A stretch of 40,356 bases of DNA from a bacterium. Its GTDB lineage: Bacteria; Bacillota_I; Bacilli_A; RFN20; CAG-826. Every line of letters starts with the position of its first letter. The stretch's first letter is position 1. The stretch spans positions 1-40,356 of the forward strand of contig SFUB01000002.1 in assembly GCA_004561785.1 (NCBI GenBank), read 5' to 3'. The position numbers and the translations under genes are program-made. This document shows, piece by piece, positions 14,420 through 23,617 of the stretch. A model generated the notes under the pieces. It saw only the letters and a program-made list of their open reading frames with translations. It was not told where the DNA came from and made no database searches.

Positions 14420-16837
14420 TCAACGGTGAAGATTGTATTTCTTCAGATGCCAGATATCGCGGTTGTATTCCTCGATCGTGCGGTCGGAGGAGAAGAAGCC
14501 GGAATTCGCGATGTTAGTCGCCGCCATCTTAGCCCACTTCTCTTGGTTTTTATATTCCGCCTCGATGGCTTCGCAAGCCGCGCAATAGGCGCGGTAATCG
14601 GCCAAGACGAAGAACTGGTCGTTGCGGTTCATGATCTCGTCGAAGATCATGCGGAAGCGGTTCTGATCCCCCTGGCACCAAGGGCCGGTGAAGAGGGAAT
14701 CGATGATTTCCTTCACCTCGGGATCGGAGTTGTAGACGTCCCAAGGAGAATAAGTGCCCTTTTCGTTCATCTCCTCAACTTCGTCGGCGGTGAGGCCGAA
14801 GATGACCTCGTTCTCCCTGCCGGCGCGATCGGCGATCTCGATGTTGGCCCCATCGAGGGTCCCCAGCGTTATGGCCCCGTTCATCATGAGTTTCATGTTG
14901 GAGGTGCCGGAGGCTTCTTTCCCGGCGGTGGAGATTTGCTCGGAAATGTCGGCGGCTGGGATGATATGCTCGGCCAAGGTGACCCCGTAGTTCTCGACGA
15001 AGAGGATCTTCATGAAGGCGCTTGCCCTCGGATCCTCGTCGATGACTTTTGCGACCGCGAGGATGAGTTCGATGATCTTCTTGGCGAAGGTGTAGCTCGG
15101 CGCGGCTTTGGCCCCGAAGATATAGGTGTGCGGGGTCATGGCGAAGTTCGGGTCCTTCTGCATTTTGAGGTAGATGCCCATGATGTGGAAGAGATTGAGC
15201 AGCTGCCTCTTGTAGGCGTGGAGCCTCTTGATCTGGACGTCATAGATGGAGTCCGGATTCAGTTGGACCCCATAGGTCTTGAAGGCGAAGGAGGCGAAGT
15301 CCTTCTTGTTCTCGGCTTTGACCTTCATGAGCTTTTTGAGGAACTTCGGGTCGTTCACGAAGGGCTTCAGTTTTGAGATCTCCTTCTCATAATTGCTTCT
15401 CCAGCCTTCCCCGATGGTCTCGTCAAGCAAAGCGGCGAGGCGGGGGTTGTCGTAAGCGACCCAGCGGCGTGGGGTGACCCCGTTGGTCTTGTTGTTGAAT
15501 TTATTGGGGAAATAACGGTAGAAGGCCGAGAAGGTGAAGTTCTCGAGGATGCCCGTGTGGATTTTGGCGACCCCGTTGACGGAATAGGAGGCGTAGATGG
15601 CCATGTTGGTCATGTGGATCTGGCCGTCCTTTATGATGGCCATCTCGTAGCGGTCGCTCGGGGATGGGACATTGGCGTTCAGGAAGAGGTTGAACCTGCG
15701 GGAGATTTCCTCGATGATCATGAACACGCGCGGGACGAGGGTCCTGACGTAATTGACCGGCCACTTCTCCAAAGCCTCGGGCATTACGGTGTGGTTGGTG
15801 TAGGCGAACATCTTGGTGACGATGCTCCAAGCGTCGTCCCAGCCAAAGCCGTATTCGTCCATCAAAAGCCTCATCGCCTCGGGGATCGCGAGGATCGGGT
15901 GGGTGTCGTTGAGCTGGAAGACGTAGCAATCCGGGAGGTTGTCCAGGGTGCCGAAGCGACGGAAATGGGAGCGGAAAGCGCTTTGGAGCCCGGCGGAGAC
16001 GAGGAAGTACTGCTGGCGGAGGCGGAGCATCCTGCCGTGCTCGGTGGAGTCATCGGGATAAAGGCCGTGGCAAAGCTCTTTGAGGGTGTTCAGATATTCC
16101 TCGAAGGGCTGGTCGCCAGGGAGGTTGTTCTCGCTCGGCTCGGCCGACCAAAGGCGGAGGGTGTTGGCCACGCCGTTGCGGTAGCCCGGGATCGAGACGT
16201 CGTAGGGTACGGCGCGGACGCAGGTCGCGTTGACGGTGCGGAGGGCATATTCCCCGTTGGGTTTCAGATAAGTCTCGGCGTTGCCGTAGAACTGGACTTC
16301 GACGGCGTGCTTGGGTTTGCGGACTTCGAAGACGAAGCCGTTGGAAAGCCATTGGTCCGGGAGTTCCACTTGCTGGCCGTTCACGAACTTCTGACGGAAG
16401 AAACCGTATTCGTAACGGATGGTGTTGCCGTGCCCGGGGTAGCCCAAGGAAGCGATGGAATCGAGGAAGCAGGCGGCCAGTCGGCCCAAGCCCCCGTTGC
16501 CGAGTCCAGCGTCGGCTTCAAGGTCTTCTAGCTCCCCGATGTCGATGCCGAGCTCTTCCAGTCCGTCTCTAGCGACATCGTAGATGCCTAGGTTCTGCAT
16601 GTTGTTGAGCAGCAATCGGCCCATCAGGAACTCCATGGAGAAGTAGATGAGTTGCTTCGGGTTGTCCTGGAGGACGTCCTCGCGGCATTGCCGCCAATCA
16701 TAGCCCGCGTAATCGCGGACCATCTCGCCGAGGATGTCGTATCTTTCGGTGATGTGGCTGTCTTCGACGGAGCGGCCGTATTTCTCCTCAAGGTGCCTGG
16801 CGAAGGTCTCTTTGAAGTCTTGTTTGGAATCGAACAT
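14420..16837 (-). CDS. glgP: Glycogen/maltodextrin phosphorylase
   Basis: 805 residues, full length for GT35 phosphorylases. It releases glucose 1-phosphate from alpha-1,4-glucan ends using pyridoxal phosphate. The PLP site EASGTSNMK places the Schiff-base lysine at 649, followed by the glycine-rich GAITLGTLDGANIEI. Other family blocks are GLGNGGLGRLAACFLDS near 111-127, NDTHP at ~310, and NGVTPRRW at ~452. AGGAG lies 6 nt before the ATG. It is the second gene of a two-gene operon, 12 bp after the branching enzyme, and is followed by a strong terminator. ADP-glucose pyrophosphorylase and glycogen synthase are not in this window, so synthesis genes, if any, lie elsewhere. glgP is the usual symbol; malP specificity cannot be excluded. 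Confidence 0.96.
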   Translation of the reverse strand: MFDSKQDFKETFARHLEEKYGRSVEDSHITERYDILGEMVRDYAGYDWRQCREDVLQDNPKQLIYFSMEFLMGRLLLNNMQNLGIYDVARDGLEELGIDIGELEDLEADAGLGNGGLGRLAACFLDSIASLGYPGHGNTIRYEYGFFRQKFVNGQQVELPDQWLSNGFVFEVRKPKHAVEVQFYGNAETYLKPNGEYALRTVNATCVRAVPYDVSIPGYRNGVANTLRLWSAEPSENNLPGDQPFEEYLNTLKELCHGLYPDDSTEHGRMLRLRQQYFLVSAGLQSAFRSHFRRFGTLDNLPDCYVFQLNDTHPILAIPEAMRLLMDEYGFGWDDAWSIVTKMFAYTNHTVMPEALEKWPVNYVRTLVPRVFMIIEEISRRFNLFLNANVPSPSDRYEMAIIKDGQIHMTNMAIYASYSVNGVAKIHTGILENFTFSAFYRYFPNKFNNKTNGVTPRRWVAYDNPRLAALLDETIGEGWRSNYEKEISKLKPFVNDPKFLKKLMKVKAENKKDFASFAFKTYGVQLNPDSIYDVQIKRLHAYKRQLLNLFHIMGIYLKMQKDPNFAMTPHTYIFGAKAAPSYTFAKKIIELILAVAKVIDEDPRASAFMKILFVENYGVTLAEHIIPAADISEQISTAGKEASGTSNMKLMMNGAITLGTLDGANIEIADRAGRENEVIFGLTADEVEEMNEKGTYSPWDVYNSDPEVKEIIDSLFTGPWCQGDQNRFRMIFDEIMNRNDQFFVLADYRAYCAACEAIEAEYKNQEKWAKMAATNIANSGFFSSDRTIEEYNRDIWHLKKYNLHR

Positions 16838-16849
16838 GCTATTCTCCTT

Positions 16850-18856
16850 TTATCTTGTGGTGCATTTGGCTTTCTTTTTGGCAAGGGATCTACTCTTCTT
16901 GGCGGGTTGCTTCCCCGCTTCCTTTTGAGGGGCCGACGCTTCCACCGGCTGCTTCTTCTTCACGAAGTAGCAGGCGCAATAGCCTCCGAGCTTAATGCCC
17001 ATGTGGCAGGGGCGACCCTCCGGACCGCCGCCCGGATTGGAGTGGCAGATGGCGCCATTATACTGGTTTCTTCCGCCGTAGACGTCTTTGTCGGAGTTGA
17101 AGATCTCCTCGTACTCCCCTACTTCATAGGTTCCAATTTCGTAGTAATCGTAGTAATTCGGGGTCATGTTGAACACGAAGATCATCTCTTCGCCCCCGGC
17201 GTTCCGCTCGAAGGCGAAGACGCTTTGGTCGGAATTGTCGACCATGAGCCACCGGAAGCGGACGGGGTTATGCTCCTCCACGTGCATGGCGGGGTGATAA
17301 CGGTAGATGAGGTTGAGGTCCCGGAACATGCGGCGAACCGAATCGTGCTTGGGGTAGGCGAGCAATTCCCAAGGCAGGGAGCGGAGCTCGTTCCATTCGT
17401 CGAAGGAGGCGAGCTCATTGCCCATGAAATTCAGTTTTTTGCCCGGATGGGCGAATTGGTAAGCGTAAAGGTTGCGCAGCAAGGCGAATTTCGTATCGTA
17501 GTCCCCGAACATCTTGTTGATGATGGTGCCTTTGCCGTGGACCACTTCGTCGTGGGAAAGCGGCAGCAGGAAGTTCTCGGAGAAGAAATAGGCCATTGAG
17601 AAGGTGAGCTTGTTGTGCTCGTACTTTTTGTAGATGGGGTCTTTGGAATAGTACTTCAGAGTGTCGTTCATCCAGCCGAGGTCCCATTTGTAATCGAATC
17701 CCAGGCCCCCGTATTCGACGGGATGCGTGACTTTGGTGAAGTCGGTGGAATCCTCGGCGATCATCATGACCCCGGGATGCCGCTCATGGATCTTCGAGTT
17801 CAGGCGGCGGATGAATTCGGTCGCCCCGGTGTTCTCCCCTTTTTGCTTATTGCCGTCCCAATAGACGATGTTGCTGACCGCATCGCAGCGGATGCCGTCG
17901 AAATGGAAATACTCGAGGAAGTAGTTCATAGCCGACATCAGGAAGCTCCGGACCGGATCTTTCCCGAGGTCGAACTGGGCGCTGCCCCAAGGGGAGATGG
18001 TGTGGGCGGGGTCGGCGTATTCATAGAGACAGGTCCCGTCGAATTCGCGGAGGGCGTAGGCGTCGGTCGCGAAATGGACCGGGGCGAAATCCAGAATTAC
18101 CCCGAATCCGGCTTGGTGGAGGCGGTTCACGAAGGACATGAGCTGCTTCGGATTGCCGTAGCGGGAATCCACCGAATAGAAACCGGTGGCCTGATATCCC
18201 CAAGAGCCATCGAAGGGGTATTGGCAGATCGGCATGATTTCCACGTGGGTGAAGCCGGATTCCTGGAGATAGGGGATAAGGTAATCCGCCACTTCCTCAT
18301 AAGAGGGATAACGGTCGCCGATCTTCCCTTTCCAAGAGCCGAGATGCACTTCGTAGATCGACATCGGCTTATCGAAGTTGCGATCCCTGCTTTTCATCCA
18401 GGCTTCGTCAGACCAAGGGAAGCCATTCACGTCGAATAGTTTCGAGCAGGATCCGGGGCGGTATTCGCTATAGAAGGCAAAGGGGTCGGCTTTATCGACG
18501 TATTCCCCTTTCGCGTTCTTGAAGTGGAATTTATAAGACTCGTAATTCAACAAGCCCGGAACGAAGCATTCCCAGACGCCGGAGTCGTCCACCTTCCTCA
18601 TTTTGTCCGCGGTGACGTCCCAAGAGTTCCAATCCCCGATGACGGAGACGTCGCTCGCCATGGGGGCATAGAGCCGAAAATAGACGCCTTCTTCGATTTC
18701 CCCGCCGAGCGAGACGACTTTTCCTTTCTCGCCCCGATGCTTCGGGGGGATCTCAACGGAGACGCGGTTATCCTTGGTTCCGAAGTGGGCGCCGAAGTAA
18801 GCGAACGCGTCGATGGTTTGTCCCATCAAATAATCAAGCAAGATGCCATATGCCAT
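16850..18856 (-). CDS. glgB: 1,4-alpha-glucan branching enzyme
   Basis: 668 residues from the ATG at 18856. An N-terminal CBM48 domain (~45-150, with the WNSW motif) precedes a GH13 barrel. Catalytic residues are the nucleophile Asp326 in FDGIRCDAVS, acid/base Glu369 in MMIAEDST, and the transition-state Asp437 in LPLSHDEVVHGKG. The enzyme makes alpha-1,6 branches in glycogen. The last ~35 residues form a Lys/Ala/Pro-rich tail with no usual counterpart. The frame is open further upstream to 18928, but that would cross the TATAAT promoter, so 18856 is preferred. AGGAG lies unusually far (about 20 nt) before it, which leaves the exact start uncertain. It heads the operon with glgP and is divergent from ackA. 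Confidence 0.93.
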   Translation of the reverse strand: MAYGILLDYLMGQTIDAFAYFGAHFGTKDNRVSVEIPPKHRGEKGKVVSLGGEIEEGVYFRLYAPMASDVSVIGDWNSWDVTADKMRKVDDSGVWECFVPGLLNYESYKFHFKNAKGEYVDKADPFAFYSEYRPGSCSKLFDVNGFPWSDEAWMKSRDRNFDKPMSIYEVHLGSWKGKIGDRYPSYEEVADYLIPYLQESGFTHVEIMPICQYPFDGSWGYQATGFYSVDSRYGNPKQLMSFVNRLHQAGFGVILDFAPVHFATDAYALREFDGTCLYEYADPAHTISPWGSAQFDLGKDPVRSFLMSAMNYFLEYFHFDGIRCDAVSNIVYWDGNKQKGENTGATEFIRRLNSKIHERHPGVMMIAEDSTDFTKVTHPVEYGGLGFDYKWDLGWMNDTLKYYSKDPIYKKYEHNKLTFSMAYFFSENFLLPLSHDEVVHGKGTIINKMFGDYDTKFALLRNLYAYQFAHPGKKLNFMGNELASFDEWNELRSLPWELLAYPKHDSVRRMFRDLNLIYRYHPAMHVEEHNPVRFRWLMVDNSDQSVFAFERNAGGEEMIFVFNMTPNYYDYYEIGTYEVGEYEEIFNSDKDVYGGRNQYNGAICHSNPGGGPEGRPCHMGIKLGGYCACYFVKKKQPVEASAPQKEAGKQPAKKSRSLAKKKAKCTTR

Positions 18857-18884
18857 AATAATCCGTTTGATTTCTCCTAGGCGG

Positions 18885-18890
18885 ATTATA
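18885..18890 (-). promoter_or_regulatory. -10 box of glgB-glgP operon
   Basis: Perfect TATAAT on the minus strand, 28 nt before the glgB ATG. The -35 is weak (TTTTTA about 16 nt upstream). The predicted transcript would have a ~20-nt leader with AGGAG near its 5' end. Confidence 0.55.
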
Positions 18891-19007
18891 GGACAAACAT
18901 AACCGGTAAAAAACCCCTGTGCACGCATGCGAGGCTGAATAAAAGCGAATCAATAAATCGAATTGGGCCATTTTCGGACGTTTTGCCCCCAAATCGATGG
19001 ATAAGGG

Positions 19008-19016
19008 TGCTATCAT
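19008..19016 (+). promoter_or_regulatory. Extended -10 promoter of ackA
   Basis: TGC followed by TATCAT (19008-19016) is an extended -10 with no good -35. The leader of about 37 nt has a small stem CTCTT-ttt-AAGAG (19032-19044) just before the AGGAGG site. Confidence 0.5.
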
Positions 19017-19059
19017 GTTCCCGCAATTGCTCTCTTTTTAAGAGGCAGGAGGAAAAACA

Positions 19060-20262
19060 ATGTACAAAGTGATGGCGGTCAACGCCGGAAGCTCGAGCTT
19101 GAAATACAAGCTCTACGAGATGCCCGAGGAAAAAGTCCTTTGCTCCGGAAACGTCGAAAGGATCGGACACGAGGATGGGATCTTCGGAATGAAGCACAAC
19201 GGGGAGAAAATCCGCGACATCCTGCCCGTCAAGGATCATTCCGTCGCCGTCGATTTGGTTTTGAAGGCTCTCACGAAATTCGGGATCGTCAAAGACCTCT
19301 CCGAGATCGTCTGCGTTGGCCACCGCGTCGTCCAAGGCGGGAAGTATTTCTCCAAATCCGTCGATTTCAATGAAGACACCGAGGCCAAGATCACCAAGCT
19401 CATCCCCCTCGACCCCATGCACGCCGAGGCCCATTTGATTGGCTACCACGCCTTCAAGAACGCCTTGCCCCACGCCTACCAGATCGCCGTCTTCGACACG
19501 GCCTTCCATCAGACCATGGAGCCGGAGGATTACCTTTTCCCCATCCCCTACGAATATACGGAGAAGTTCGACTGCCGCCGCTATGGCGCTCACGGCACCT
19601 CGCACAATTACCTCGCCATCAAAGGAAATGAGGACTTCCTTGAGGGGAAGAGGAACACCCGCATCATCTCCTGCCACATCGGCTCGGGCGGATCCCTCTG
19701 CGCCATCAAAGACGGGAAATGCGTCGCGACCTCCATGGGCCTCACCCCTTTGGGCGGCATTATGATGGGCACCCGCTGCGGCGATTTGGATCCCTCCGTC
19801 TTCTACTACCTCTGCTCCTGCACCGGCAAATCCTATGAAGAGATCTATGACATCCTCAACAAGAAATCCGGCATCCTCGGGGTTTCCGGAATCAGCAACG
19901 ACACCCGCGACGTCGAAGCGGCCTATGAAAAAGGCGACGAACGCGCCGTCTTGGCCCTCCACCTTTACGCCAGGCGCGTCGCCGACTACATCGGCCAGTA
20001 TTACGTCCGGTTGGGCGGAGCCGATCTGATCCTCTTCTCAGCCGGCGTCGGCGAGAACGCGCCGATCTACCGCAAAGCCATTTTGGAGAGGGTCCAGGAT
20101 GCCTTGGGGCTCGTCATCGATTACGAGAAGAACGATCGGGTCCGCGGCGAAGAAGCCCTCATCTCCAAGCCCGAATCCAAAATCAAAGTTGCCATCCTCC
20201 CGACCGATGAGGAAGTCATGATCGCCCGCGACTGCGCCAAGAGGATCAAAAATGAGCTCTAA
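19060..20262 (+). CDS. ackA: Acetate kinase
   Basis: 400 residues, standard length. It converts acetyl phosphate and ADP to acetate and ATP, the main substrate-level ATP step of acetate-forming fermenters. Acetokinase signatures are present: the start VNAGSSSLKYKL, the active-site region VGHRVVQGG, FDTAFHQTM, GAHGTSH, GLTPLGGIMMGTRCGDLDP, and FSAGVGENAP near the C-terminus. AGGAGG lies 7 nt before the ATG. It is the first gene of a pair; its last codons overlap the start of the DHH phosphoesterase by 11 bp, so the second gene is translationally coupled. The phosphotransacetylase gene that would supply acetyl phosphate is not in the window. Confidence 0.96.
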   Translation: MYKVMAVNAGSSSLKYKLYEMPEEKVLCSGNVERIGHEDGIFGMKHNGEKIRDILPVKDHSVAVDLVLKALTKFGIVKDLSEIVCVGHRVVQGGKYFSKSVDFNEDTEAKITKLIPLDPMHAEAHLIGYHAFKNALPHAYQIAVFDTAFHQTMEPEDYLFPIPYEYTEKFDCRRYGAHGTSHNYLAIKGNEDFLEGKRNTRIISCHIGSGGSLCAIKDGKCVATSMGLTPLGGIMMGTRCGDLDPSVFYYLCSCTGKSYEEIYDILNKKSGILGVSGISNDTRDVEAAYEKGDERAVLALHLYARRVADYIGQYYVRLGGADLILFSAGVGENAPIYRKAILERVQDALGLVIDYEKNDRVRGEEALISKPESKIKVAILPTDEEVMIARDCAKRIKNEL

Positions 20263-21259
20263 TCTCCACCCCGAGGTCCTTTCCTTCGGGAAGGCCCACA
20301 AGAAAGAATACGCCGCCATCCGCCGGGCGATCTTGCGCTACAACAAAATCGCCGTCTTCCGCCACATCAAACCTGATTTCGACGCCATGGGCTCGCAGAT
20401 GGGCTTGGTCACTTGGCTGAAGGACAATTTCCCCGAGAAAGAGGTTCGTTTCCTTGGAGATAACCACGTCACCTTCACCCCGCGCCTATTCCCGGAGACG
20501 GAGAACCTCCCCAATGACTGGTTCGCCAAAGGGGATTTCCTCGCGATCATCGTGGACGTTGGGGACGTGGAGAGGATTGCCGATCCGCGTTTCCAGCATG
20601 CCCGTTACAAAGTCAAGATCGATCACCATCCCTGCAAAACCGAGATCGCCAAACGCGCCACGGTCTGCGAGAAATCCTCCGCTTCCGCCGCTGAGCTCGT
20701 CGCCGATTTCTGCCTCAACTTCAAAGGCGCCAAAATGAGCCAAGAAGCCGCGAGGTATTTCTACATCGGCATCGTCGGTGATTCCGGACGTTTCCTCTTC
20801 TCCAGCACCTCCGCTCACACCTTCGCAGTCGCAGAGGAGCTCCTCAAGACCGGCATCAACATCAACAAGATCTATCTGGCCATGTACCAGAAGACCATCC
20901 AATCTCTGAAGAATCAAGCCTACGTCCTCTCTCATTTCAGCGTCACCCCCCACGGGGTCTCCTATTACCTTTTGCCTTACGACGTCCAGCAAGAGCTCAA
21001 GATCACGACCGAGCAGGGCAAGGAAAACGTCAACCTTTTCTCCAACATCGAGGGGATCAACGCCTGGTGCTCGATCACCGAGGACGTCGATAAGAAGGAA
21101 CCCTGCTGGCGGATCTCAATCCGAAGCAAGGAAAAAGACATCTCCGGAGTCGCCAACAAATGGGGCGGCGGCGGACACGCCCAGGCCAGCGGAGCCAAGA
21201 TCAAGGATCTGAGCGAGTTAAACGCCTTCCTTCAAGACTTAGACGACCTCTTCCGATAA
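20252..21259 (+). CDS. nrnA: DHH/DHHA1 phosphoesterase, NrnA-type nanoRNase / pAp phosphatase
   Basis: 335 residues with the DHH fold. Metal-binding residues are visible in HIKPDFDAMGS (His38, Asp42, Asp44), VDVGD (Asp102) and KIDHHP (Asp124-His125-His126). The C-terminal DHHA1 substrate domain ends with GGGGHAQASGAKI. NrnA enzymes degrade 2-5-nt RNAs and remove the 3' phosphate from pAp in Bacilli and Mollicutes, which lack Orn. Cyclic-dinucleotide phosphodiesterases of the GdpP type share the fold, but the membrane and GGDEF parts are missing. The ATG at 20252 lies inside the end of ackA, with GAGG 7 nt upstream. A bidirectional terminator follows. Confidence 0.9.
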   Translation: MSSNLHPEVLSFGKAHKKEYAAIRRAILRYNKIAVFRHIKPDFDAMGSQMGLVTWLKDNFPEKEVRFLGDNHVTFTPRLFPETENLPNDWFAKGDFLAIIVDVGDVERIADPRFQHARYKVKIDHHPCKTEIAKRATVCEKSSASAAELVADFCLNFKGAKMSQEAARYFYIGIVGDSGRFLFSSTSAHTFAVAEELLKTGININKIYLAMYQKTIQSLKNQAYVLSHFSVTPHGVSYYLLPYDVQQELKITTEQGKENVNLFSNIEGINAWCSITEDVDKKEPCWRISIRSKEKDISGVANKWGGGGHAQASGAKIKDLSELNAFLQDLDDLFR

Positions 21260-21262
21260 AGC

Positions 21263-21288
21263 AAAAAGCCACACGATGTGGCTTTTTT
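21263..21288. terminator. Bidirectional terminator between nrnA and hydrolase gene
   Basis: Stem AAAAAGCCACA/TGTGGCTTTTT (21263-21273 with 21277-21287), loop CGA, with T-runs on both strands. It serves the convergent genes on each side. Confidence 0.92.
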
Positions 21289-22349
21289 CATTCTTTGAGA
21301 AAACGGATTGCTTCTTTTAGCAAACCTTCATCGATTTGGTTGGCCCGATCTTTCAGAGAAGGGTTTTCCAGCAAATATCGCCGATAGCCTTCTTCGCCGA
21401 GTTCTTTGTAAAGGGGCTCCAGAGTATCGTTCGTTAGTTCGAAGGCGTTTTCGGAGAGCCAAGGGTAAACGTGGGTGAAGCCTTGTCTTAGGGCCTTGTG
21501 GACGTTTTCGCTTTCTTCTAGAGATGCATATAAGGAGGCTTTTAGAGGCACCGTGGAATCGTTATCGCCCTGAATGAGGAAAGCCTTGCACCCCGAGGAG
21601 AGAATTCCGTTCGCGGCGGATAGGCGACGGTCCTCGCCCGCTTTGGTGGCGAGTCCCCAGTCCAAGGTAAGCGAAGTGAAGTCGGCAAGCGAACCGACGT
21701 AGTTCCTAGCCATCTCAATCATCTCCGCCTCCGGGTCCACGAAGCCGGAAAAAGACAGTACCCCTTTGATAGGGGAGGGGTAATCGAAGTTCAAAGCGGC
21801 CCCAACGGAATAGGCTCCCCAAGAGTAGCCGGCCAAAAAGAGCTCGCCCATTGGCGTGAAAAACTCATTTTGGGTGAATAAATAATCCAAGGCCGCTTTC
21901 ACGTCATAGGCGCCATCGGCAAGAGAAGACAAGCCATCGCCCTCGCTTCTCCCCGAGGCCCTCATGTCGAAGGAGAACACGCAGTATCCTTGGTTGAGAA
22001 GATAATTCTGGACCAAGGCGCTTTGGTCGTCTGCATAGCCCCTTAGCCCATGGGCGAATAAGAAGGTGCCCTTCGGGTTCTCGCAAGGATAAAAATACCC
22101 TTGCAATTGCTTGTCTCCCGAGGGGAAGCCTACCTCAATCCTGGAGGATAGCCCCGGAAGGTCCTCTCGGGTCCTAAAGGTGGGCCCCGAAAAGCCCTCT
22201 GGAGAGGGATCGGCGGTGGACTGGCGTTTGGCGAAAAGAGCATCGGCGACGCAGATGGCAGCGACGTACCCACCAAGGAAATAGAGAAGGCAAAAAGATC
22301 CGATGACGGAGGAGGCGATGATCAATATGAACTTTTTCGACTTTTTCAT
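21288..22349 (-). CDS. Membrane-anchored alpha/beta hydrolase
   Basis: 353 residues. A hydrophobic segment at ~7-36 after a KKSKK start anchors it, probably with the domain outside the cell. The alpha/beta-hydrolase core shows the oxyanion HG at 100-101, the nucleophile Ser176 in AGYSWGAYS, Asp264 in GDNDSTVP, and His293 in GFTHVYPW. It resembles the serine aminopeptidase-like/lysophospholipase branch of esterases; the true substrate is unknown. AGGAG lies 6 nt before the ATG, with the upstream stop codon inside the spacer. The gap to the ATPase gene is 1 bp, so the two are coupled. The C-terminal ~50 residues are helical and charged and may form a lid. Confidence 0.82.
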   Translation of the reverse strand: MKKSKKFILIIASSVIGSFCLLYFLGGYVAAICVADALFAKRQSTADPSPEGFSGPTFRTREDLPGLSSRIEVGFPSGDKQLQGYFYPCENPKGTFLFAHGLRGYADDQSALVQNYLLNQGYCVFSFDMRASGRSEGDGLSSLADGAYDVKAALDYLFTQNEFFTPMGELFLAGYSWGAYSVGAALNFDYPSPIKGVLSFSGFVDPEAEMIEMARNYVGSLADFTSLTLDWGLATKAGEDRRLSAANGILSSGCKAFLIQGDNDSTVPLKASLYASLEESENVHKALRQGFTHVYPWLSENAFELTNDTLEPLYKELGEEGYRRYLLENPSLKDRANQIDEGLLKEAIRFLKE

Positions 22350-22350
22350 A

Positions 22351-23568
22351 TCATTCTCCTAGGCAAGCGATGGGGCAGTGATAAACGCCCGTTTTGCTGC
22401 GGTAAGTCTTTTCGCCATTATCGAGGATCAAGAGGAAGCTGGGCAAGCCAAGCATGCTTTCGCCATGCCTAGAATCATGAAGCAGGATCTTTTTCTTGAG
22501 ATCGATCAATTGTTTTTCCCCGGCTTCGCCGTCTTTTTTCCCGAGACGGCATTGGATGAGGGCGTATTTTCCGTTTTCAAGGAAAAGCACCAAATCGGAT
22601 TTCAGGCCAAAACGGTCTTCGTAATATTTGATCTTTCCGCCTAAGGATTGCGAATAAGTTTTCAGGTCCCGGGCGCAGCAAGCTTCGAATAGCCTAGCAA
22701 GAAGCAAGGGGTCTTTTTTCAAATCCGCCTCTCCCTTCTTTTGGAAAGCCAAAGCCAAGGAAGGATCGATGAATTCCTTTTTGGGGAGGCGGCGAATGGT
22801 GGGAGAAGCTTTGATTGGCGGAGCCCAAGCCTCGATTTCATCCAAGATGAGAAGGCGTTTCAAGGCGTTCAGCCAATCGTAAAGCGTGCTTTCCGCGAGG
22901 TTCGGGTCCTTTCCCCTCAAATCGCGAAGGAGGTCCGTGTTTTTCTCAAGGGTGCCTACGGAGGAGGCATACCGTTTCAAAAAGGCTCTGATCCTCGCTT
23001 CGTCTTGCTCCGTTTTGCTTTCCTTCGCAAGGCCTCCTTTAACAAGAAAGTTATAAATTTTAAGAGGGTACGTGGAACTCTTTTTGCCCAAAGAAACGGG
23101 GAATCCACCTTTGACGATAGCGTGGCATAAATCATCGAAAGCCAAAGAGGAATTGGCTTCGAATCGATCTTCGTATGCCCCTGCGAAAAGGCCTTTGAGG
23201 GAAATGGCCCCGTTTGAGAGGCCTTCTTCGTAAAAAGACAAAGGATAGAGCGTGAAATGATCCCTGCCTGTTGAACGGGAGGAAGCGAAAACCGTTTTTC
23301 CCGTTTGATAGGCAAGGAGATCGTAATCCAAGTCCAATCCGTCTACCCCGTGTATGCCTTTTCCAGAAAAAGGAAGGGAGCGGTTCATGTCCAAAGCCAT
23401 AGACGAAGAAGGATTTTCCAAAGCCTTCTTCACATCGAAAACTTTAGAAGAAACCTTTTTGAGCAAAGCGGTTTTCCCAACTCCAGGCGCGCCTTCCACA
23501 ACGACGGAATCCTGCTTTTTTAAGGATGAAAGGATGCGTTTTTCCAATATACGGGTTCGATAAGCCAT
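22351..23568 (-). CDS. AAA-family ATPase with DUF4143-type C-terminal domain
   Basis: 405 residues. Walker A is EGAPGVGKTALL near residue 25. The region ASSRSTGRDHFTLYPLSFYEE matches the sensor/YPLSF block of AAA_14-type ATPases, and the C-terminal half (~200-390) resembles the DUF4143 winged-helix plus nuclease-like fold, including LVLFLENGKYALIQCRLGK. The Walker B area (HGVDGLDLDYD) lacks the usual hydrophobic-Asp-Glu pattern, so ATP hydrolysis may be impaired. Function of this widespread family is unknown; roles in stress or toxin-like systems have been suggested. The ATG at 23568 has no Shine-Dalgarno. A TACAAT box ends 6 nt before it, so the transcript is probably leaderless. It precedes the hydrolase gene by 1 bp. 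Confidence 0.8.
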   Translation of the reverse strand: MAYRTRILEKRILSSLKKQDSVVVEGAPGVGKTALLKKVSSKVFDVKKALENPSSSMALDMNRSLPFSGKGIHGVDGLDLDYDLLAYQTGKTVFASSRSTGRDHFTLYPLSFYEEGLSNGAISLKGLFAGAYEDRFEANSSLAFDDLCHAIVKGGFPVSLGKKSSTYPLKIYNFLVKGGLAKESKTEQDEARIRAFLKRYASSVGTLEKNTDLLRDLRGKDPNLAESTLYDWLNALKRLLILDEIEAWAPPIKASPTIRRLPKKEFIDPSLALAFQKKGEADLKKDPLLLARLFEACCARDLKTYSQSLGGKIKYYEDRFGLKSDLVLFLENGKYALIQCRLGKKDGEAGEKQLIDLKKKILLHDSRHGESMLGLPSFLLILDNGEKTYRSKTGVYHCPIACLGE

Positions 23569-23574
23569 GGCTAG

Positions 23575-23580
23575 ATTGTA
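23575..23580 (-). promoter_or_regulatory. -10 box of ATPase-hydrolase operon (predicted leaderless)
   Basis: TACAAT on the minus strand, ending 6 nt before the ATG at 23568. The predicted first transcribed base is the A of the start codon. The -35 is poor. Confidence 0.5.
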
Positions 23581-23617
23581 ATAATTTGATGGACGGATAA
23601 CTAGTTTTTTTAAATGG

